A stretch of 64,000 nucleotides of DNA from Effrenium voratum (Eukaryota; Sar; Dinophyceae; Suessiales; Symbiodiniaceae). This document shows, piece after piece, positions 44,858 to 56,544 of the stretch. The notes beneath the pieces were generated by a model. The model ran no database searches, was not told the origin of the DNA, and worked only from the letters and a program-made list of their open reading frames with translations. Each line of letters opens with the position of its first letter. Within the stretch, counting starts at the first letter, position 1. The stretch covers positions 2,420,851 to 2,484,850 of the forward strand of contig CAUJNA010000446.1 in assembly GCA_963377175.1 (NCBI GenBank), written 5' to 3'. A program made the position numbers and the translations under genes.

Positions 44858-45371
44858 ATGTATGTATGTTTGTATGTATGTATGTATGTATGTATGTATG
44901 GATGTAATGTATGTAATGTATGTAATGTATGTAATGTATGTAATGCATGTAATGTATGTAATGCAATGTAATGTAATGTAATGCAATGCAATGCAATGCA
45001 ATGCAATGTAATGTAATGTAATGTAATGTAATGTAATGTAATGTATGTAATGTATGTAATGTATGTAATGTGTGTAATGTATGTAATGTATGTAATGTAT
45101 GTAATGTATGTAATGTATGTAATGTATGTAATGTATGTAATGTATGTATTGTATGTAATGTATGTAATGTGTGTAATATATGTAATGTATGTAATGTATG
45201 TAATGTATGTAATGTATGTAATGTATGTAATGTATGTAATGTATGTAATGTATGTACTGTATGTAATGTATGTAATGTATGTAATGTATGTAATGTATGT
45301 AATGTATGTAATGTATGTAATGTATGTAATGTATGTATGTATGTATGTATGTATGTATGTATGTATGTATG

Positions 45372-45402
<31 letters not shown>

Positions 45403-45506
45403 TGTATGTAATGTATGTAATGTATGTATGTATGTATGTATGTATGTATGTATGTATGTATGTATGTATGTATGTATGTATGTATGTATGTATGTATGTA
45501 TGTATG

Positions 45507-45537
<31 letters not shown>

Positions 45538-45786
45538 TGTATGTAATGTATGTAATGTATGTAATGTATGTATGTATGTATGTATGTATGTATGTATGTA
45601 TGTATGTATGTATGTATGTATGTATGTATGTATGTATGTATGTATGTATGTATGTATGTATGTATGTATGTATGTATGTATGTATGTATGTATGTATGTA
45701 TGTATGTATGTATGTATGTATGTATGTATGTATGTATGTATGTATGTATGTATGTATGTATGTATGTATGTATGTATGTATGTATG

Positions 45787-45817
<31 letters not shown>

Positions 45818-46230
45818 TGTATGTAATGTATGTAATGTGTGTAATGTATGTAATGTATGTAATGTATGCAATGTATGTAATGTATGTAATGTATGTATTG
45901 TATGTATGTATGTATGTATGTATGTAGGTAGGTAGGTAGGTAGGTATGTATGTATGTATGTATGTATGTATGTATGTATGTACGTAGGTATGTATGTATG
46001 TATGTAGGTACGTATGTAATGTATTTACTTATTGATTGATTCATTGATGTATGTCATGTAATGTAATGTACTGTGATGTAATGCAATGTAATGTAATGTA
46101 ATGTTTTGTAATGTAATGTAATGCAACGCAGTGCAATGCAATGCAATTTAATGTAATGTAATGTAATGTAGTAATATAATGTAGTGTAATGTAATGTAAT
46201 GTAATGTATTGTACGGTATGGTATGTATGT
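44858..46230. repeat. (TATG)n / (TAATG)n compound array
   Basis: About 1.4 kb. It starts with TATG, TAATG and CAATG units at about 44.9-45.03 kb, then 9-bp TATGTAATG units, then long pure TATG with short TATGTAATG islands, TAGG units near 45.93 kb, and decayed TAATG. It is the reverse complement type of the array at 1..1573 and has the same extra-T interruptions. Confidence 0.97.
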
Positions 46231-46424
46231 GTGTATTGATTTATGTGGTTACTGATTTATGTATCTATTTATTTACTTGTCTAATTAATTTATACATATT
46301 ATATATACATATATATGTATATATATATATATGCCAGAAACCTCATCCCAGTGGGAAACTCATCCAGAGGTCCAAAAGCTGATTCCTTTAACGGCCTGAA
46401 AAGAGAAGTTGATGCAACACAAAC

Positions 46425-46495
46425 CCGCCGGCCAAGAAGTGTGCAACCACCGGGGTTGCTTCAGAGACACGAGAGAAAAGGAGGAAGTCGTCACT
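46425..46495 (-). CDS. exon (SDDFLLFSRVSEATPVVAHF)
   Basis: 71 bp, acceptor AATCGTCGAAG, donor GGCGG|GTTTGT. It reads SDDFLLFSRVSEATPVVAHF then LAG, globular in style, phase 0 at the start. Only 80 bp downstream (minus sense) of the candidate exon at 46576. Confidence 0.45.
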
Positions 46496-46575
46496 CTTCG
46501 ACGATTTGCCGCAAACGACTGGCTTTCGGCACAGCTTTTTGACCCATCAGACCAACCCCCCAATTAAGTCTTTAC

Positions 46576-46607
46576 TGGTTTGGGGAGGGTCCGCGGGTGT
46601 AGCATCC
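46576..46607 (-). CDS. candidate micro-exon (DATPADPPQT)
   Basis: 32 bp, acceptor GTGGCCACCCCAAG, good donor AACCA|GTAAAG. DATPADPPQT is the Pro/Thr-rich frame, but joining it to the 46.4 kb exon without a stop needs the frame MLHPRTLPKP. Confidence 0.4.
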
Positions 46608-47099
46608 CTTGGGGTGGCCACCGCCCCAAGATGGGCACCCAGAAATGGAGGGCCCGGAGAGCTCAGAAGGAAGCGGCTGAAACACTTCACCCAAAGTTGG
46701 GCACCTCCAACCATGGGACATATGGAAGCCGCTAGAACAGAACCTTCATCATATGTGAGCTCCAAAGAAAACAACTATGGGTGAGCTCGCTGGGTAAGTT
46801 AAGCCAGCACAATAGGTTCGAATTAACAAGTTCAAGCTCATAGCTGTCATTCCTGTAGCTGCTTTGGAAAAACCTAACGTGGGCATCCCAGATGCTAGGG
46901 GTAGTCCAACTGCCCCGTCTTTTTGAATTTCAATCGAGAAACCCCTCAAACGTTGATGAAACCCAACTCCCCATGTGGCGTGATGTCCACCAAAGGGTTT
47001 CCAGGATGGGGCCAGCCCCCTGTTTAAGCATCCTGTGGAATTCTTCTGAGGTGTCTATGGCACCGCTGAACTGTCGCCTCCAAATTTTGACCTTTGTGG

Positions 47100-47212
47100 C
47101 ATAGGTGTCCTTTTAGGGGAAATAGATGGCCCTGGTAGATGATTAAACCACCAGGCAAACCAGGAATCGCCAGCTAGTTTTTCCACCAAAACAACCAAAA
47201 AGGACGCCTATG
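47100..47212. mobile_element. B-family MITE with 8-bp target duplication
   Basis: Ends CATAGGTGTCCTTTTAGG and CCAAAAAGGACGCCTATG. Flanked by exact 8-bp repeats CTTTGTGG (47092..47099 and 47213..47220). Internal ATGGCCCTGGTAGATGATTA hairpin. Confidence 0.88.
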
Positions 47213-47400
47213 CTTTGTGGAAGTGTGGATCCCCTTGGTAATTGCCAAGCCCAGTGCCCCAAAAGTCCGAACCAAAACAATGTCGACTTTGGGGCTTCTC
47301 CCCAAAAGCCAAGGCCAAAACCTGGAGAAGCTTCTCTTCAACATGCGACAAACCCAGTCCTTCCCCCTTGCGGCGACGGAAAAATGGGTCTCCCATGCAC

Positions 47401-47454
47401 ATGCATGGCACTCGGTGCCTGCTCGTCATCGTCCAGGCCAGATCTCCGCGCAGA
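47401..47454 (-). CDS. candidate 54-bp micro-exon (SARRSGLDDDEQAPSAMH)
   Basis: Exactly 54 bp, phase 0-0: acceptor CAAACCCTCCGCCCAG, donor ATGCAT|GTGCAT. 18 codons, SARRSGLDDDEQAPSAMH; length and phase match the PxPT exons although the sequence does not. Confidence 0.45.
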
Positions 47455-47565
47455 CTGGGCGGAGGGTTTGGTGGTTTTGGGACGGTGGCGCTTTCTCCGT
47501 CTGGCTTCAAAGGCTTCTGAAGAGGATGGGTGAGCAGCATGATTCGTCAGCTTCCCTCTATTTGG

Positions 47566-47660
47566 TGGAGGTTTGGTGGTGTTCCGCGGTGGTGTCCCAT
47601 GAAACCTCCCCAAAAGCCAGGGTTCAAATCCCCCCAAGCCACCCATCCAAACTGCCAACT
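47566..47660. mobile_element. J-family element
   Basis: GGTGGAGGTTTGGTGG at left, core CCAGGGTTCAAATCC, right CCAAGCCACCCATCCAAA. Confidence 0.55.
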
Positions 47661-47707
47661 AAGGGCAACCTGGCTATAGCTTGCCAAAAAGATCATGGAA
47701 CTCAAAC

Positions 47708-47745
47708 CCGGAGGTGGCCGGCGCGATGCCAAGAGGCGAGCAACG
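47708..47745 (-). CDS. candidate micro-exon (VARLLASRRPPP)
   Basis: 38 bp, acceptor TTCAACTTGCAAG, donor CCTCCGG|GTTTGA. It reads VARLLASRRPPP with one base at each end; phase fits the 48.3 kb exon upstream. Confidence 0.35.
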
Positions 47746-48218
47746 CTTGCAAGTTGAACCAAACAAACACTGAGTGTCAACGGAAGAAAGCCCGGCCCCA
47801 AGAATAACTTCAGGTGAGTCAAAGCCAAAAACAAGAAGCCCAAGAACGTCCATCCAATGACAACACTGGGTCCATTCAGGTGGCATCCTCGAAATGACCC
47901 TCTATATTTGGCTCTAAATGCTAGTTTCAAGGGAGAGCACCCCCAACAGTAATGTTGAAATCCCTCAACGTGCAACCACTTTGAGGGACCCAGAAGAAGG
48001 GCACCCGCCCAAAGCGTACATCAAGTGGGTGATGTGATTCACATTCGGCAGCCAGCAAAGCGGCCAACCAGGATTTCTGGTCTCAAAATAGATGCATCAC
48101 AGCAAGCCAATGTTGCCGCATGCTACCACCCCAAACTCTAACCAAATGAAATCACGCTAAACTGGTGACGCAAAACCAACCCACCTTTTTCTGCATGGTG
48201 AGCTCAGTTTGCACCACA

Positions 48219-48285
48219 CCCACCCACCCACCCAACCCATCCACCCACCCACCCAACCCATCCACCCACCCACCCACCCTGCCTA
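48219..48285. repeat. (CCCA)n tract
   Basis: CCCA units with CCATCCA interruptions, in a C-rich plus-strand stretch. Confidence 0.9.
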
Positions 48286-48333
48286 CTTACCTATTTACCT
48301 ATCCACCTACACCCCAATTTCGGTCCATGCGAC

Positions 48334-48389
48334 ATGCAATCCCCGCTCGCTGCCTGCACCGAGATCGTGGGCGCGTGGGAGGAAGGCAC
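48334..48389 (-). CDS. micro-exon, VPxxxAPT type (VPSSHAPTISVQAASGDC)
   Basis: 56 bp, acceptor GAAATGAGCAATGCAG, donor TTGCAT|GTCGCA. It reads VPSSHAPTISVQAASGDC. VP...APTIS resembles the family, with an alternative phase-0 donor ATCTCG|GTGCAG after APTIS. Confidence 0.45.
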
Positions 48390-49299
48390 CTGCATTGCTC
48401 ATTTCCAACCATTTCCAACCCCCCCAGTCGCCAAAACAAGGGCACCCCCCATGCTTTGGAACAAGCTTCGCCTTAGCGGTCAGCTTCAGTGCCGGCACGG
48501 GCTTCAGTGTGAGCTTCGGTGACTCCCCTGGCACTGGATCCATTTTTCGGCCTTCCTGACCTGATCCCAATGGTCAACTTCCCCCAGGCGCCATGAGAAA
48601 ACAAAGGCAAACCTTTGTGGTGGTTGACTTCGGAACCCCCCCCCTCCAACAAAAAGGAAAAAGTGCCACTGGGGATCCAGGTATCCAACCAGAAAGCCCT
48701 GAATGGTCGATTCTTTTAAAGGCGTACGGGGGGTGGGGCTTCCGAAGCGAATCGTTCATATCTACAGTCTTCAAAGAAGGCGAAATAAAAGGACAAACAG
48801 AACTCCAGAGTTTTCCCCCTCCCCATTTAAAAGTGGGTGGGGGGATTCCAACCTGGGGCAGCCTCCACTTGCGAGAAAATGAGAGGCATATCTGGGATCT
48901 GGTGACCGGATCTTTTTTGTTCCGCAGGTTTCTCAAGGTGCCCTTGAGAACCCACTCTACCTCACTTCCGCAGAAGAAGAAAAACGCAAAAGAAGTCCAA
49001 ACTATTGATTTACCACAGCAAGGGTCGTAGCACAAAGTTTAAAGCCCAGGAACTCAGGGGGGTGAGCTACAGGGAAATGGAATTGTGGAAATCCACTTTC
49101 CTGTGACGCAAAGTGAGATTCCCATCCCACCAGGACCAGCTCACTTTGAAAGGGATTCGGATCGAATCCTTGGTATCGCAGCAGATGGACACTAAACCCC
49201 GATTTTTCACAGCAAATGGCAGCATTGCAGCCTTCGCAAAAACAAAGCCAGCCTTCTCTCAGCTCGCGCCTCCTCGGTGGGTGGTCGCAGCGAGCTCAC

Positions 49300-49351
49300 A
49301 TCATCATCTGGCGCGAGAGGCGACATGACGGGAGGCTGCCGCTCGGACGAA
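49300..49351 (-). CDS. exon (SSERQPPVMSPLAPDDD)
   Basis: 52 bp, acceptor CCTTCACGGATGAG, near-consensus donor GATGAT|GTGAGC. One leading base then SSERQPPVMSPLAPDDD. Pro/Ser-rich then acidic, like the PxPT exons. The frame continues open beyond the donor with RPPTEEARAERR, so the donor could be intra-exonic. Confidence 0.5.
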
Positions 49352-50230
49352 CTCATCCGTGAAGGGATCATCTTTCAACTTGGAACAACTCTGTAAAGTC
49401 TGTCCCCCTTATAGAACCTACTAGGAGAGGGGCATACAAGACAACTAGACAGGACCCTCTCATAGTCCTATGATCAAGGGACTCCCAAAAGCCAAAAAGC
49501 CCCCCCTAATCCCCACAGGAGCCAGAGCGCTTCATAGTGCCTCTTGCGGTTGGCTCCCTTGCTGGAAGATGCCACCGTTGGGGGGCCCTTAAGAACCACA
49601 GGACGTAGGCTCCACCTTCAGCATCCTTCCACCAAGTCATGTTTGTTGGCTGGCTGGCTGTCTGTCTGTATGTCTGTCCATGTGTAAGTGTGTGTATCTT
49701 TGATTTTAGATATTCTACTTATTTATGTAGTCAGTCATAGTTTTATTCATTTAGTCTTGGGTGTGCTTCAGAGCTTTCATCTTCATGTTCTGGTGTTGAA
49801 AAGGTCTGTGCAGTCAGAGCTCCAAGATGCAAATGCAACAAACATATTTGTCCAATGCAACCAGTGGCACTGGGGAGGAGGGGGGACAATAAATGCTCGT
49901 AATTATACCCGCAGGCACACATGTGTACGTGGCCATATCTATATATATATATGTATTTATTTATGCATGTATTATACGTACATAAAAATGCATGTAAATT
50001 CATCATGGGAAAGTCAAAGCAAGTGGACAACACGACATACTGTTTACAGTCCTTGCAGCTGACCAGTGATGACTGGCAAAATCATACTTGAGCTGCCTGG
50101 TCATTTGATGGGAACCCCGGATTCAGAAACACCTGGCTCCAAGGTAAATGCGTGCCCGAAATCCGCTGGCCTGAAGTCCCCCAAAGGGCGGCTTGGGGTA
50201 GTTTGGGGATTTGAACCTTTTAGCTCGAAT

Positions 50231-50458
50231 TGGCCATGGGTCAAAACCCAAATCGGTTAGCCCCAGTGAACATCCGATTCAATCCAACCACCAAAAAATG
50301 GTCCTTAAAATGGGTGGTGAATTCACCGAAAACCCCCCAAAAAGGGATCCCAAAACGGTTTTGACCACCAGCCATGAAGGTTCTAGGTCGCCCTGTTGGT
50401 GGCGGGTTTCTTTGTGTACCCCAAAATGGGATCCCAACACGGTTTTGACCACAGCCAA
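50231..50458. mobile_element. A-family MITE with duplicated right end
   Basis: Left end TGGCCATGGGTCAAAA at 50231, first right end GGTTTTGACCACCAGCCA at 50374, and a second right end ACGGTTTTGACCACAGCCA at about 50458, preceded by the same AAAATGGGATCCCAA. Reads as a composite or tandem partial insertion. Confidence 0.75.
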
Positions 50459-50639
50459 TTCTGCTTGCTGTACTTCCCACCTGGAGCCGCTTCAGATGGA
50501 ACAGAAATCGACCAAGTCTCAGTTGTTCAGTGACCCTGGGAAAAAAAGGGAACCCTTTTTGGGGAAAACCCATTTTTAGTGGGGCAGCCACCAAAAAAAG
50601 GGAAGAAGAAGTGGTGCCACACAACTGAGAGTTCCAAAC

Positions 50640-50766
50640 CAGTCTGCGCAGACTCCTGGTGGTTCCTCTTGGACCGCGGCAACCGGCTCGATTGCCCCAA
50701 GCCCAGGCCGGGTCCCCAAAAAAAGTCCCCGGATTCTTCCTTGCCTCGGGTCCTGGGCGTGGACTC
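50640..50766 (-). other. GC-rich exon-like island, borders unresolved
   Basis: Minus acceptor GTGCCTGGCTTCAG, then ESTPRTRGKEESG in phase 0. Another frame gives VAAVQEEPPGVCADWFGTLS. No donor could be chosen, so it is not called as an exon. Confidence 0.3.
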
Positions 50767-51139
50767 CTGAAGCCAGGCACTTCACGGGCCGATGGGGAAG
50801 CTCGCCATGTTGCGACGTGGTGAATCAACCAACGTCGGGAGGAACTGGGGGTGAGCCAAGTCCTCCAAAAGCCATGGCTTTGGACCTAAGCTTCAAGTGG
50901 GGTCGACCATTTTCGCACTGGTTGGCCAGCCAAACCTCAAAATGGCTCCAGCCATCCTCGAACAAAGGATGGCACAGCGTGGGGTCAAGCAATCGTGTCC
51001 AGGATTCGATTCCAAGCGCCCAAATGTACAACCTTTACATCAGCCCAAAGCAAGCCCGCTTCAAATCGGAAGTTCACATCCATCATCTATCTCAGGGAGT
51101 TGTTTGGAAACCCTATTGGTGCGCCCATCTCCAGGACAC

Positions 51140-51173
51140 AAGAGGCGCAAAGCACCGAACCGCTTCAGACCGC
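51140..51173 (-). CDS. candidate 34-bp micro-exon (RSEAVRCFAPL)
   Basis: Acceptor CCGCAGACAGTGCAG, donor CCTCTT|GTGTCC. One leading base completes a Leu codon with the 52.3 kb exon, then RSEAVRCFAPL, ending in phase 0. Confidence 0.4.
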
Positions 51174-52301
51174 CTGCACTGTCTGCGGGGCTAGGTCTAA
51201 AGGTCTGAAGGCAGCGAATTCCTCAGGCCAATAGTTCAGCCCACACTCTTCCTTCCACAGCTCCAAATTCGTCGCTGACGCTGCCAGCTGTCACCCCAAA
51301 TAAATGTGAATTGTTGTTGGGAAGGCGGCATCACAGTGGCTGGGCAACTCCCACAATCCTGGTAGCTTCAGTTTGAGGTACACTAAATATGGACCAGACT
51401 TCAGAACAATGCATTCTAGTTGGGGGCAAAGGCTGAGGAAGGTTTGGTGGAAATCTGAAACTTTGAGTCTATTCGAATGTCCTTGAGTTCTCTCTCTTTT
51501 GGTTCTTCAAAAGCATGCAAAACGGGGTTCCCTGTTGTGGAGTCTTGTTCGTTTCTTTTTTGTTGGGGGTGGGGGGGTGGGGGTTGGGCAAACTGCGCAA
51601 TAGCCAAGAGATCCCTCTCTGGGGAAATACAGGGACCCCCAAAAAGGAGCAGGTCTTCGGTCTTAACATGGGTCCGGGATCCCTGTTACTCTCAAGCGAG
51701 GTCCTCAGAAAGCTATCTTAGAAGCCTGAATTTGGCGCAAAATGCAACCTCCCTCCTGCGCAATGCTTTACAATTAAGAGCTTCTTCTAAGAAGGCTCCT
51801 TCAAACCTTAAACCTCCCTGGAAGGCTTTACAACCCCTCGAGATCCTTCTATCAAGGTTCCTTCCAACTGTTTCTGGGTTCCAATTCAGGTTTGCCAAAG
51901 TTACGTTCTTTCAGAAGGCGGCAAATACGAATGCCTATCTGATGCTTGCTGTTTATAGAGCTGCGTTGCAAGAGACAAGTATACACTCCTGACCCCAGCT
52001 CAATCAACCAGTCGGAAGGTTTTTGTTTAGGGTGTGGGTTCCCTCAAAAGTGATCCGGATCCCACACAAAATGGGACGCCAAAACCAACGACGTGTTTAT
52101 CAATCCTGGGTTTAAGTTAACTACTTAACCAGGCCGAAACTGGCCGCGATGTATTTCTACCATGTTCAAGGTCACCCCCGAAGTGATATAGGTCATTGGG
52201 AACAATTTCAGTTTCTGAAGATACATAGGTCACTCATGAGAAACCCCCAGAAGTCAGACAATCAGCCAAAAAGTCTATGGTTTCAGGTCCCAAGCTCTCA
52301 C

Positions 52302-52377
52302 AAGCTCAGCGCCCCGGCCCCAAGCTTGGGAGTGTCCGCCATAAAAAGGTCCTCCAGGATTCCGCAGTGAGTCCGCT
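52302..52377 (-). CDS. exon (RTHCGILEDLFMADTPKLGA)
   Basis: 76 bp, acceptor GGGTCCTTCTGAG, near-consensus donor GAGCTT|GTGAGA. In phase with the 53.1 kb exon (G + AG gives Glu) it reads RTHCGILEDLFMADTPKLGA then GALS, leaving TT for the next exon's G. Globular style. Confidence 0.5.
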
Positions 52378-53063
52378 CTCAGAAGGACCCGGGACCGCAA
52401 AGACCCAAGGGTTGCTTTTTCGGTCTTCAAACCACTTAAGTAGGCTATAGCCATGGTAAGGGGACTAACTCCAATTATCCCAGAAACCATGGTTATAACC
52501 ACAAAGTTTGAACATCCAAGTAGGGGCAGAGCCTGATTGAGGCCAAACAAGGCCGACAAAAGCTGGGGGGTGAAGTTGTTGACCCACATCAACAATTTCG
52601 ACCCTGGCACAAATGAATACCTTTCCAAGGAGCAAAATTGTGCGATCGCCAGAAGTCGGTCAGTCAGTCGGAACGAGCAAGCAAATGATCACCTGTTGGA
52701 GACGTTCAACGAATGAAACCCCGAAAGTGTCCAAAATAGAGAGACCCCAAAACTTGAGGTGCTCCCTTTAAACTAAGCTGACGATGGTGCCCTCAAACAG
52801 ACTTACACACACCCATTTGGATCCACCAGAGGCCAGCCAAGAAGCGAGTCGGAATCAAAGCATTGGGGAACCAAGAAGTCCCCTTCAGGCAACCCTTGCT
52901 TGCTGGAGTTAACAGGGAAACCAAATGGGCAACATCCATCTTGGGATTCCAACTAGATGTCAATCCTTTCGACTTGAAAAGACTCACAAAAGGGTGTTGG
53001 AAGCCAAACTGCAACGTCCAAAACTACCAAGGGGCCTTGATAGCTCCGCCCTTTAAACCACAC

Positions 53064-53163
53064 CTCCCACGCCCGACATTCGGATCGAATCCTCCGTGGG
53101 CTCAAGCTCCCCCTCATCCGAGGGATCCTCTGTGGGTACATCCTCCGTGGGCACTGGGATCTC
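53064..53163 (-). CDS. exon, PxPT family, PTED-rich, 100 bp (EIPVPTEDVPTEDPSDEGEL)
   Basis: Acceptor AAACTGGCGCTCAG, donor GGGAG|GTGTGG. 33 codons plus one base: EIPVPTEDVPTEDPSDEGEL then EPTEDSIRMSGVG. Three PTED units within one exon. Strongly acidic, Pro/Thr-rich, PEVK-like and probably unfolded; casein-kinase-type acidic Ser sites are possible (inference). Same length and phase as 44611..44710, and phase-compatible with 52302..52377. Confidence 0.7.
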
Positions 53164-53727
53164 CTGAGCGCCAGTTTGGTGGCTCGTTGTTTGATCTTTT
53201 GGGTGGGGAGCGCTGTAGAGGCCTGGTCGGGTTCTTCCGTCCCCCCCAAAAGTATGGCTTGGCTTGGGAGCTCAAATAAAGATGTTCGTTGGAAATTGCC
53301 TTTGTGGGTTGCTTTGAACGGAAAGCCAAACGGAAACCACTGGTGTGTGGGGGGGATTTCTCTCCTAAGCCAGATGGCAAATGCGCATGGTTGCTGCAAG
53401 CAACAGCCAATCTGTGATACCAAGTTGGGATTGCCAATCCCGCAACTTTATCACTTTAAAGGGACTTTCCATGGTATCACAAAAGCTGGCCTCAAAACCA
53501 AAGGCTTGAAGGACAAACCTTCTGGAAAAAACGCCTCAGCACCATGACTGCGGGGATTTGTTGGGTGCCCCTTTAGTAAACACCATTGGCCTTTTGCAAG
53601 CAACGGGGATTTGCAGGGCGGGTGTTGACTCGCCAGAGATTTTCACGGGCAGGACGCCGGAAACGTAGCCCTCCAGGGCCCAGGTCCAATCATCGGGTGC
53701 CAGGAAAGCAAATACGTCATTAACAAA

Positions 53728-53829
53728 TGGCTGTGGGTCAAAACCCAGGAAACCCCTGGTGAACATCAAAATAGGTGGTACATGGGTGTTCCGCCCCACA
53801 ATAGAGGCATAGGTTATGACCCATGGCCA
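53728..53829. mobile_element. A-family MITE
   Basis: 102 bp, ends TGGCTGTGGGTCAAAA and TATGACCCATGGCCA, internal GGTGAACATCAAAATAGGTGG. Confidence 0.85.
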
Positions 53830-53850
53830 AATCAGCTTCCGTTTTCAATG

Positions 53851-53945
53851 GTTTGGATTGGTGGTCTGGAGGTTGCGTGGTTTGGTATGTACCCTCTACA
53901 GGAACCTTGGGTTCAAATTCTCAAACCAATCCCAACCAATTGTGT
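53851..53945. mobile_element. J-family element
   Basis: GGTTTGGATTGGTGGTCTGG at left, CCAATCCCAACCAATT at right, core CCTTGGGTTCAAATTC. Starts about 20 bp after an A element. Confidence 0.7.
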
Positions 53946-53949
53946 TACC

Positions 53950-55720
53950 TGATCCCGTTTTTGGCGGGAACAACATATTATGATTAGAGTTAGGCCCAGT
54001 TATAGAATGTATATGTTGTTGTTTGCTTCACTTTGAGTCACTGGTAAAATGTAAAATGTATGCTAAGTCTACCCCAGAACAAAAAGTACTGAGCAAGGTG
54101 GTGAGGCATGGAACCTTGTCAGCCGCTTTCGCCGCTTTCTTTTTTACCCACGGGGATGGAGGTCCCCCCGGACTCCCCACATGCGGTTTGTGGGTGTTTG
54201 TTGTAGAGTTTATATTTTTGTTGGCTGTATAAAGGGACACCACAGGGAAACCAAAGCCTCTTCCCTTTTTTCTGGGGGGGGAGGTCACACCCTAAACAGC
54301 GTTGCTCCGAAATCCGCACAAGGGCAGAAGTTCTGAGCATAAAGTTGATTTTCAGGGGTTTACCCCCTCCAACCCAACGGCAGAAAAGCGTTTCATCTAC
54401 CCAACTGTTTGAGGGTCTGTGATTGGAATGGGCTGTCGGCTACTTTAAAGCTTTACTCGGTCACGTTTATCGGCGTAATCTTTTGGTAGTTATTTGGGCC
54501 CTTATCCAATATCTCCATCCTGCAAGATTACCGTACCAGGAAGCCTTCCCTTGCTTACGGAATCACTGGGTCTGTGGAGCGATTTTGGTTGTTCCTGTTT
54601 GGTCTGGTTATGGCTACATTCGCCCACGCCGCATTCATCCACTCTAATCCTGGGTGGAGTGGCAAAAGGAGAAACATAGGGAGCGCCGTTAAAGGGATGA
54701 ACCGTTTGACCAAGCAGATTATTAGTTGGATGCTTCAGTTTGGGGGTCATTCCTCCATTCCCAGACCTCAAAATGCAACCTTCTGTGGCCCAGAGCCTCT
54801 CATCACAAGTTTTTGGGCGACCCCAAATTGACAAAACTCCCCCCCAAACTGTTCGCCACTGAAACGGTCCAAAGCAAAGTCCAGGAACTCGGGGGGAATA
54901 TGATGACCCCGGATCAAAGTAGAACCCCTCCCATTCATCCGGGTTTTTGTTTGCCCCGAAAGTGGCCTGCAGCCACGAAAACGAAACCGTTTCGCACTCT
55001 CAAAAAATCAACCAGCGGTTCTTGGGTGCCCCCCCCCCAAAAAAAAAACAAGAAAAGACGGGCGGGTTTTCCGGTTTTCCGCTCGCCTCCCCCCAAAACG
55101 CCACGCCCAGATCCGACCCCCTGAAACCTCGGAGCCCGGGCGGTGGGTAGAGTACCCTCGTGGGCATCGTAGTCGATACCCTAGACCAAAAAGGACGTGA
55201 CAAAAACGCCGGGTGGGCAAACGGGGATTGGAGGTTTGTTCGATGAGGTGTGCGTGTGTGTGAAAATCTTGTTTAAATGGTGGAGTTCCTTGTATGATTT
55301 CTTCCATACACCTACAAGGGAATGTATTTGGAGAATTCTCTCCTCACCTTGGTTTACAAATGGATGCCTTTTGGCTTCCGTCCTAAGAGGGTGGTGATTT
55401 CCCGAAAAATGAATAACCCTCCCACCCACCGATGGAACTTTACAGCAGGCGTGCGGAAAGCCGTCCAAACCGACGGCGTACCCCTGAAAAAAAAAAGACA
55501 GACACGTCCTTTTCATCTATCCCAAACATCCACGTGGCTGAAAGGCGACTCGGAAGTCAGAGGGCTCCAATGGCTGGTGGAGGCCTGCTGAATCCCTGGA
55601 AGTTCAAAAAACTTTTTTCGCACGAGATGTCGGAGAAAAAAAAAACCTCCACACCCTGAAAACGTCCAAAGTCCCCCAAAACTCGAGCCGCCGCGCCGCA
55701 GCGAGCTGCAGCTTCTTCTC
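53950..55720. other. spacer without a supported exon
   Basis: It contains an F-like fragment at about 54835-54895, a C-run/A-run at 55031-55049 and scattered minus frames without good borders. Confidence 0.4.
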
Positions 55721-55726
55721 CCCGAG

Positions 55727-55757
55727 CGATCGATCGATCGATCGATCAATCGATCGG
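55727..55757. repeat. (ATCG)n microsatellite at an exon end
   Basis: Seven to eight ATCG units with one ATCA variant, directly at the 3' end (minus) of the PxPT-family copy at 55746..55799. The intact copies at 33.5 and 35.4 kb carry a single CGATCG at the same place. Confidence 0.9.
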
Positions 55758-55799
55758 CGCCTGGAAGGGCGCGGAGTAGGGCGCCGACATCGGGATCTC
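55746..55799 (-). CDS. PxPT-related copy ending in (ATCG)n (EIPMSAPYSAPFQAPID)
   Basis: Acceptor CGAGAAAAATGGGCCAG, then EIPMSAPYSAPFQAPID and a TGA: exactly 54 bp including the stop. Start and length match the family, but PxPT is replaced by MSAPYSAP, and the donor region has become an ATCG microsatellite. Probably a decayed copy or a terminal exon. Confidence 0.5.
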   Translation of the reverse strand, partial: EIPMSAPYSAPFQAPID

Positions 55800-56544
55800 C
55801 TGGCCCATTTTTCTCGCGGACGCACGCGGCGGCTCCGAGTGAAAGCCACCAAGTCCCTTGGAACCCCTCCCACAGCGCATGTTTCTCTATGTTGAGGGGT
55901 TCCGAACATGTTTCTATGTTTATTGTTTTTGTTTTGGGGGGGGAGGAGGAGGTCCTCTTTCAAGCGCCGTGCAAACAGCTGGCAAGCTTGACTGGAAGGG
56001 CAATCTCTAAGAAGCGCTTCTTGAAGATCAAAATGATCTCCCCCTCTCCCCTTAGAACCCTACGTGAAGTGACCTTGGCAGATGTGCGCGAGAAAATCTG
56101 GACCAGGGAAGCTTCTTACTACTATAAATTCAAAAGGGCATGAAAATTGACCCACACCAGCCACACGGATTGCGCTTCTGAATTCAACCTGCGATTGACC
56201 TGATAGTGTCTTTTGGAAGTGGTTAAGCATAAACTCTTGTCTGACTGAAGTTGATTAAAAGGGCTGTCCCATGCGGTGGAGTTAGGTTGATTGTCAACAT
56301 TCCATGCACATTTGGCAGAATCCTACCCCCCCCCCCCTAATCTAAGGGCTTTTGAGTAACATGCTGGCATCAAAGAAAAACCGAGACGGGTCTCCAGGGG
56401 GAAAGACACCAAATCACCTGTGCCAAACGTTCCGTAGCTTCTTGGCCTGCATCGCAACATGGAGGTCCAACCTTAGCTTACAGCTGCTTGAAATGAAGAT
56501 TGGTGCTTCCTAATCCCAAACCTTGGGGTCGGCTTCCCCCCTAA

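Noticed and set aside
44798..46044. Minus-strand IHTY repeat frames of 357 and 398 codons
   Set aside because: Tetranucleotide array artefact.
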